Shown here piece after piece: positions 23,900-26,381 of a stretch of DNA of 26,381 bases. The notes under the pieces are model-generated. The model saw only the letters and a program-made list of their open reading frames with translations, had not been told where the DNA came from and made no database searches. How positions within the stretch are numbered: position 1 is the first letter of the stretch; every line of letters begins with the position of its first letter. The position numbers and the translations under genes were made by a program. The DNA is from Actinobacteria bacterium casp-actino8 (GTDB lineage Bacteria; Actinomycetota; Acidimicrobiia; Acidimicrobiales; Ilumatobacteraceae): contig LFFH01000009.1 in the NCBI GenBank assembly GCA_001510455.1, forward strand, positions 1-26,381, in the 5' to 3' direction.

Positions 23900-24271
23900 T
23901 CAGACGAGCTCGACGCGCGCCATGGGGGCGTTGTCACCCTGACGCGGACCGAGCTTCAGGATCCGCAAGTACCCGCCGTTGCGATCGGCGAAGCGCGGCG
24001 CGATGTCGGAGACCAACTTGCTCGTCATCTCCTTGTCACCGAGGTAGGCCTGGAGCTGACGGATGCGGTGCAGGCTGGCGGCATCGCCGTCCTGAGCCTT
24101 CTTGGCCTTCGTGATGAGCTTCTCGGCGATCGGACGAAGGGCTTTGGCCTTGGCCTCGGTGGTCTCGATCGACTCAGCGGCGAACAACGACGCGGCCAGG
24201 TTGGCCATCATCAGTTTCTGGTGAGCGGAGCTGCCGCCGAATTTGCGGGCTCGGCGAGGTGTTGCGGGCAT
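23900..24271 (-). CDS. rplQ: 50S ribosomal protein L17
   Basis: Large-subunit protein near the exit tunnel. 123 residues, the short form without the long C-terminal extension seen in mycobacteria. Seen: RRARKFGGSSAHQKLMMANLA, ETTEAKAKALRPIAEKLIT, and the end GGYLRILKLGPRQGDNAPMARVELV. The ATG at 24271 is preceded by AAGGA. It follows rpoA by 25 bases in the alpha operon. Confidence 0.98.
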   Translation of the reverse strand: MPATPRRARKFGGSSAHQKLMMANLAASLFAAESIETTEAKAKALRPIAEKLITKAKKAQDGDAASLHRIRQLQAYLGDKEMTSKLVSDIAPRFADRNGGYLRILKLGPRQGDNAPMARVELV

Positions 24272-24296
24272 GGTTGGTCCTTTGTTCTTCCGTGGC

Positions 24297-25229
24297 TCAG
24301 CCGCGCAGCGACAGGCCGCGCTCGTCGAGCTTCTGCTTCACTTCGTCGAGGCTCTTCTGGCCGAAGTTGGTGATGTTGAGAAGGTCGTCCTCGGTCTTTT
24401 GCAGGAGCTCACCGATGGTGTTGACCTGCGCACGCTTCAGACAGTTGCGCGGACGCTCGGACAGATCGAGATCTTCGATCGCGATGTCGAGGTCGGGACT
24501 CGCCGCACCGGCCTGGATCACCTCACCGAGTTCGAGACCCTTGGGCTCCTCGGAGAGGTTGGCCACCAGGTCGACCAGGTTGCGCAGGGTGGCTCCGGCC
24601 GAAGCGAGGGCCTCACGCGGCGTGATGGTGCCGTCGGTCTCGATGTCGATGACCAGGCGGTCGTAGTTGGTCGACTGCTCGACTCGCGTCGGCTGCACGT
24701 CGAACATGACACGACGGACCGGCGAGAAGATGGCGTCGATCGGGATCACACCGATCGTTCGGTTGCCAGCTTCACGATCGGACGACATGTAACCACGTCC
24801 CTGAGCGACCGTGAGATCGATGGCGAGTCGGCCCTTGCTGTTCACGTGGGCGATGACGAGCTCGGGGTTGAGGATCTCGATGTCGGCCGGGCACTCGATG
24901 TCGCCCGCCGTGACCACGGCGTCACCACGAACATCGAGACGCAGAACGACGTCCTCATCGGAGTGCGAACGAAGGACGATGTCCTTCAGGTTGAGGATGA
25001 TGTCGGTGACGTCCTCGGACACTCCGGCGATGGTGTCGAACTCGTGGAGAGCTTCGTCGAACTTCACGGTGGTGATCGCCGCACCGGGGATCGACGACAA
25101 CAACGTGCGTCGCAGAGAGTTACCGATGGTGTGGCCGAAGCCGGGCTCCAAGGGGCCGACAGCGAAACGCTGACGATTGTTCGATTCGTCGTTGTCGGCT
25201 TCGACAGTGGGGCGCTGGATGACGAGCAT
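24297..25229 (-). CDS. rpoA: DNA-directed RNA polymerase subunit alpha
   Basis: Assembly platform of RNA polymerase; its C-terminal domain contacts UP elements and activators. 310 residues. N-terminal domain (~1-225): GPLEPGFGHTIGNSLRRTLLSSIPGAAI, the dimerisation and beta-binding core. C-terminal domain (~245-305): RPRNCLKRAQVNTIGEL and NFGQKSLDEVKQKL, including the arginine equivalent to the DNA-binding R265 of E. coli. The linker between is acidic. The ATG at 25229 lies 50 bases after rpsD; the ribosome binding site is weak. Standard place between rpsD and rplQ. Confidence 0.99.
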   Translation of the reverse strand: MLVIQRPTVEADNDESNNRQRFAVGPLEPGFGHTIGNSLRRTLLSSIPGAAITTVKFDEALHEFDTIAGVSEDVTDIILNLKDIVLRSHSDEDVVLRLDVRGDAVVTAGDIECPADIEILNPELVIAHVNSKGRLAIDLTVAQGRGYMSSDREAGNRTIGVIPIDAIFSPVRRVMFDVQPTRVEQSTNYDRLVIDIETDGTITPREALASAGATLRNLVDLVANLSEEPKGLELGEVIQAGAASPDLDIAIEDLDLSERPRNCLKRAQVNTIGELLQKTEDDLLNITNFGQKSLDEVKQKLDERGLSLRG

Positions 25230-25279
25230 GATGTCTGTTCCGTTCGTGAGAGGCCTGCGGGTCGTTCAGTTGGTGGGGA

Positions 25280-25897
25280 TCACTTGGAGTACAACTCGAC
25301 GATGAGCTGCTCGCGCACCGGCACGTCGATGTGCTCACGCGCCGGCTCGGTGCGAACGGTGACCTGCTTGCCACCGTCGCCACCCTCGAGCCAACCCACG
25401 AGGGAGCGGTCGAGTGTGTCGATGTTGTTCTGGATCACGATCATGTTGCGTGCCTTGGGTGACAAGGTGACGACGTCACCTGCCTTCACACGTGCACTCG
25501 GAATGTTGAGACGCTTGCCGTTCACGAGAACGAGACCGTGGCTCACGAATTGGCGAGCCTGCGGACGCGTGCTCGCCCAGTTGGCGCGGTACACGACGTT
25601 GTCGAGTCGAAGTTCGAGCAAACGAAGGAGGTTCTCACCCGTCGGACCCGAGAGGCGGTTGGCCTCGTCGTAGGTCTTGCGGAACTGACGCTCGAGGACG
25701 CCGTAGATGTACTTGGCCTTCTGCTTCTCCTGGAGCTGAGCCAAGTACTCGCTCGTGTTTCCACGACGACGGCTACGACCGTGCTGACCGGGAGGGAAAG
25801 GGCGACGCTCGAGAGCCTTACTGCCCTTCGCGTTCTCGAAGACGTTGATGCCGAGGCGACGCGAGAGACGCACCTTCGGACCGGTGTAACGAGCCAT
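25280..25897 (-). CDS. rpsD: 30S ribosomal protein S4
   Basis: Primary 16S rRNA-binding protein that nucleates 30S assembly. 205 residues. Seen: MARYTGPKVRLSRRLG, RRPFPPGQHGRSRRRGNTSEY, LQEKQKAKYIYGV, the S4 RNA-binding domain LELRLDNVVYRANWA...ARQFVSHGLVLVNG, and the end REQLIVELYSK. The N-terminal four-cysteine zinc motif is absent, so this is the zinc-free type found in actinobacteria. Its start is three bases after the rpsK stop. Confidence 0.99.
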   Translation of the reverse strand: MARYTGPKVRLSRRLGINVFENAKGSKALERRPFPPGQHGRSRRRGNTSEYLAQLQEKQKAKYIYGVLERQFRKTYDEANRLSGPTGENLLRLLELRLDNVVYRANWASTRPQARQFVSHGLVLVNGKRLNIPSARVKAGDVVTLSPKARNMIVIQNNIDTLDRSLVGWLEGGDGGKQVTVRTEPAREHIDVPVREQLIVELYSK

Positions 25898-25900
25898 GAC

Positions 25901-26299
25901 CTAGTTCCTCTTTCGCTTCGGCATCTTGCAACCGTTGTGCGGAACCGGGGTCACGTCCTTGATGCCGGTGACCTCGATACCGGTGTTCTGCAGCGAACGA
26001 ATGGCCGTGTCACGACCCGAGCCGGGTCCCTTGGCCTGCACTTCCACGCGGCGCATACCCTGCTCGAAGGCATCCTTGGCGGCCTTCTCGGCAGCCAACT
26101 GCGCGGCGAACGGTGTGCTCTTTCGTGAGCCCTTGAATCCGACGCCTCCACCCGAGGCCCAGGACACGACATTGCCCTCGACATCGGTGATGCTGACGAT
26201 GGTGTTGTTGAACGAGCACTTGATGTGGCAGACACCAGTGGTGATGTTCTTGCGCTCGCGCTTGCGGGGACGACGCCCACCGGGCTTCGGCTTGGCCAT
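25901..26299 (-). CDS. rpsK: 30S ribosomal protein S11
   Basis: Platform protein of the small subunit, near the E site. 132 residues. Seen: [27 protein letters not shown] (read in pieces), [41 protein letters not shown] and [10 protein letters not shown]. The end reads [10 protein letters not shown] rather than the common GCRPPKRRRV, a small departure in an otherwise invariant tail. It stops with TAG three bases before rpsD starts. Part of the rpsM-rpsK-rpsD-rpoA-rplQ run. Confidence 0.99.
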   Translation of the reverse strand: MAKPKPGGRRPRKRERKNITTGVCHIKCSFNNTIVSITDVEGNVVSWASGGGVGFKGSRKSTPFAAQLAAEKAAKDAFEQGMRRVEVQAKGPGSGRDTAIRSLQNTGIEVTGIKDVTPVPHNGCKMPKRKRN

Positions 26300-26302
26300 G
26301 GC

Positions 26303-26381
26303 TTACTTCCTCACTGCCTTCTTCTTGTTGGCCACGGTCTTCTTCGGGCCCTTACGTGAACGAGCGTTGGTCTTGGTGCGC
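26303..26381 (-). CDS. rpsM: 30S ribosomal protein S13, C-terminal end only
   Basis: The last 25 codons and TAA stop of S13 enter the window from the right edge. The reading RTKTNARSRKGPKKTVANKK is the basic tail of S13 (usual form RTRTNARTRKGP), which contacts P-site tRNA. The start lies outside the window. It ends three bases before the rpsK start, as in the standard alpha operon. Confidence 0.95.
   Translation of the reverse strand, partial: RTKTNARSRKGPKKTVANKKKAVRK

Noticed and set aside
24243..25673. A 476-codon plus-strand frame opposite rpoA and rpsD
   Set aside because: Antisense to two certain essential genes with no recognisable motif.

Overview
The window is ordinary, dense chromosomal DNA from a moderately high-GC bacterium, almost certainly an actinobacterium. 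The gene order (rpsM-rpsK-rpsD-rpoA-rplQ-truA, rplM-rpsI-glmM-glmS, acpS-nnr-alr, tsaE-tsaB-rimI-tsaD, groES-groEL) is the order I recall from Mycobacterium and relatives. The zinc-free S4, the Asp-type MurA, class II GlpX and many apparently leaderless starts also fit. The details (giant GlmS, extra dusB and maf, a plus-strand SDR inside the cluster) suggest a deep branch such as Acidimicrobiia (Ilumatobacter-like); that placement is inference. I see no tRNA, rRNA, CRISPR, phage or insertion sequence. No gene-free stretch exceeds 300 bases; the longest is the 232-base groES upstream region.

Layout, left to right. 1-1110 (-) is murA, cut by the window edge. It diverges from an MFS transporter (1134-2714, +). 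2683-5613 (-) is a three-gene group: an S9 serine peptidase, a small protein made of two copies of one unknown unit, and a protein with a C-terminal J domain. glpX (+) diverges from the peptidase and converges on groEL, with a 22-bp perfect inverted repeat between them. groES-groEL (-) has a promoter flanked by two CIRCE operators. 8896-13393 (-) is a tightly overlapped tRNA-modification and quality-control operon: tsaE-tsaB-rimI-tsaD-dusB-maf. A plus-strand SDR (13475-14371) splits this from the cell-wall and cofactor operon glmM-glmS-acpS-nnr-alr (-). rplM-rpsI lies upstream of that, and the end of the alpha ribosomal operon (rpsM-rpsK-rpsD-rpoA-rplQ-truA) closes the window.

Themes. Several steps of peptidoglycan precursor supply lie here: GlmS and GlmM toward UDP-GlcNAc, MurA for the first committed step, Alr for D-alanine. 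TsaB, TsaD and TsaE make t6A37, DusB makes dihydrouridine, and RimI acetylates protein N-termini. GroES/EL and the J-domain protein deal with protein folding.

The most unusual gene is a GlmS homologue of about 1126 residues, nearly twice normal length, with insertions in its glutaminase half and a large C-terminal addition. The most unusual regulatory pattern is the repeated placement of a TANNNT -10 box exactly six bases before a start codon, which implies leaderless mRNAs and helps fix several starts. A short element shared by two intergenic regions (near maf and near truA/rplM) is unexplained.
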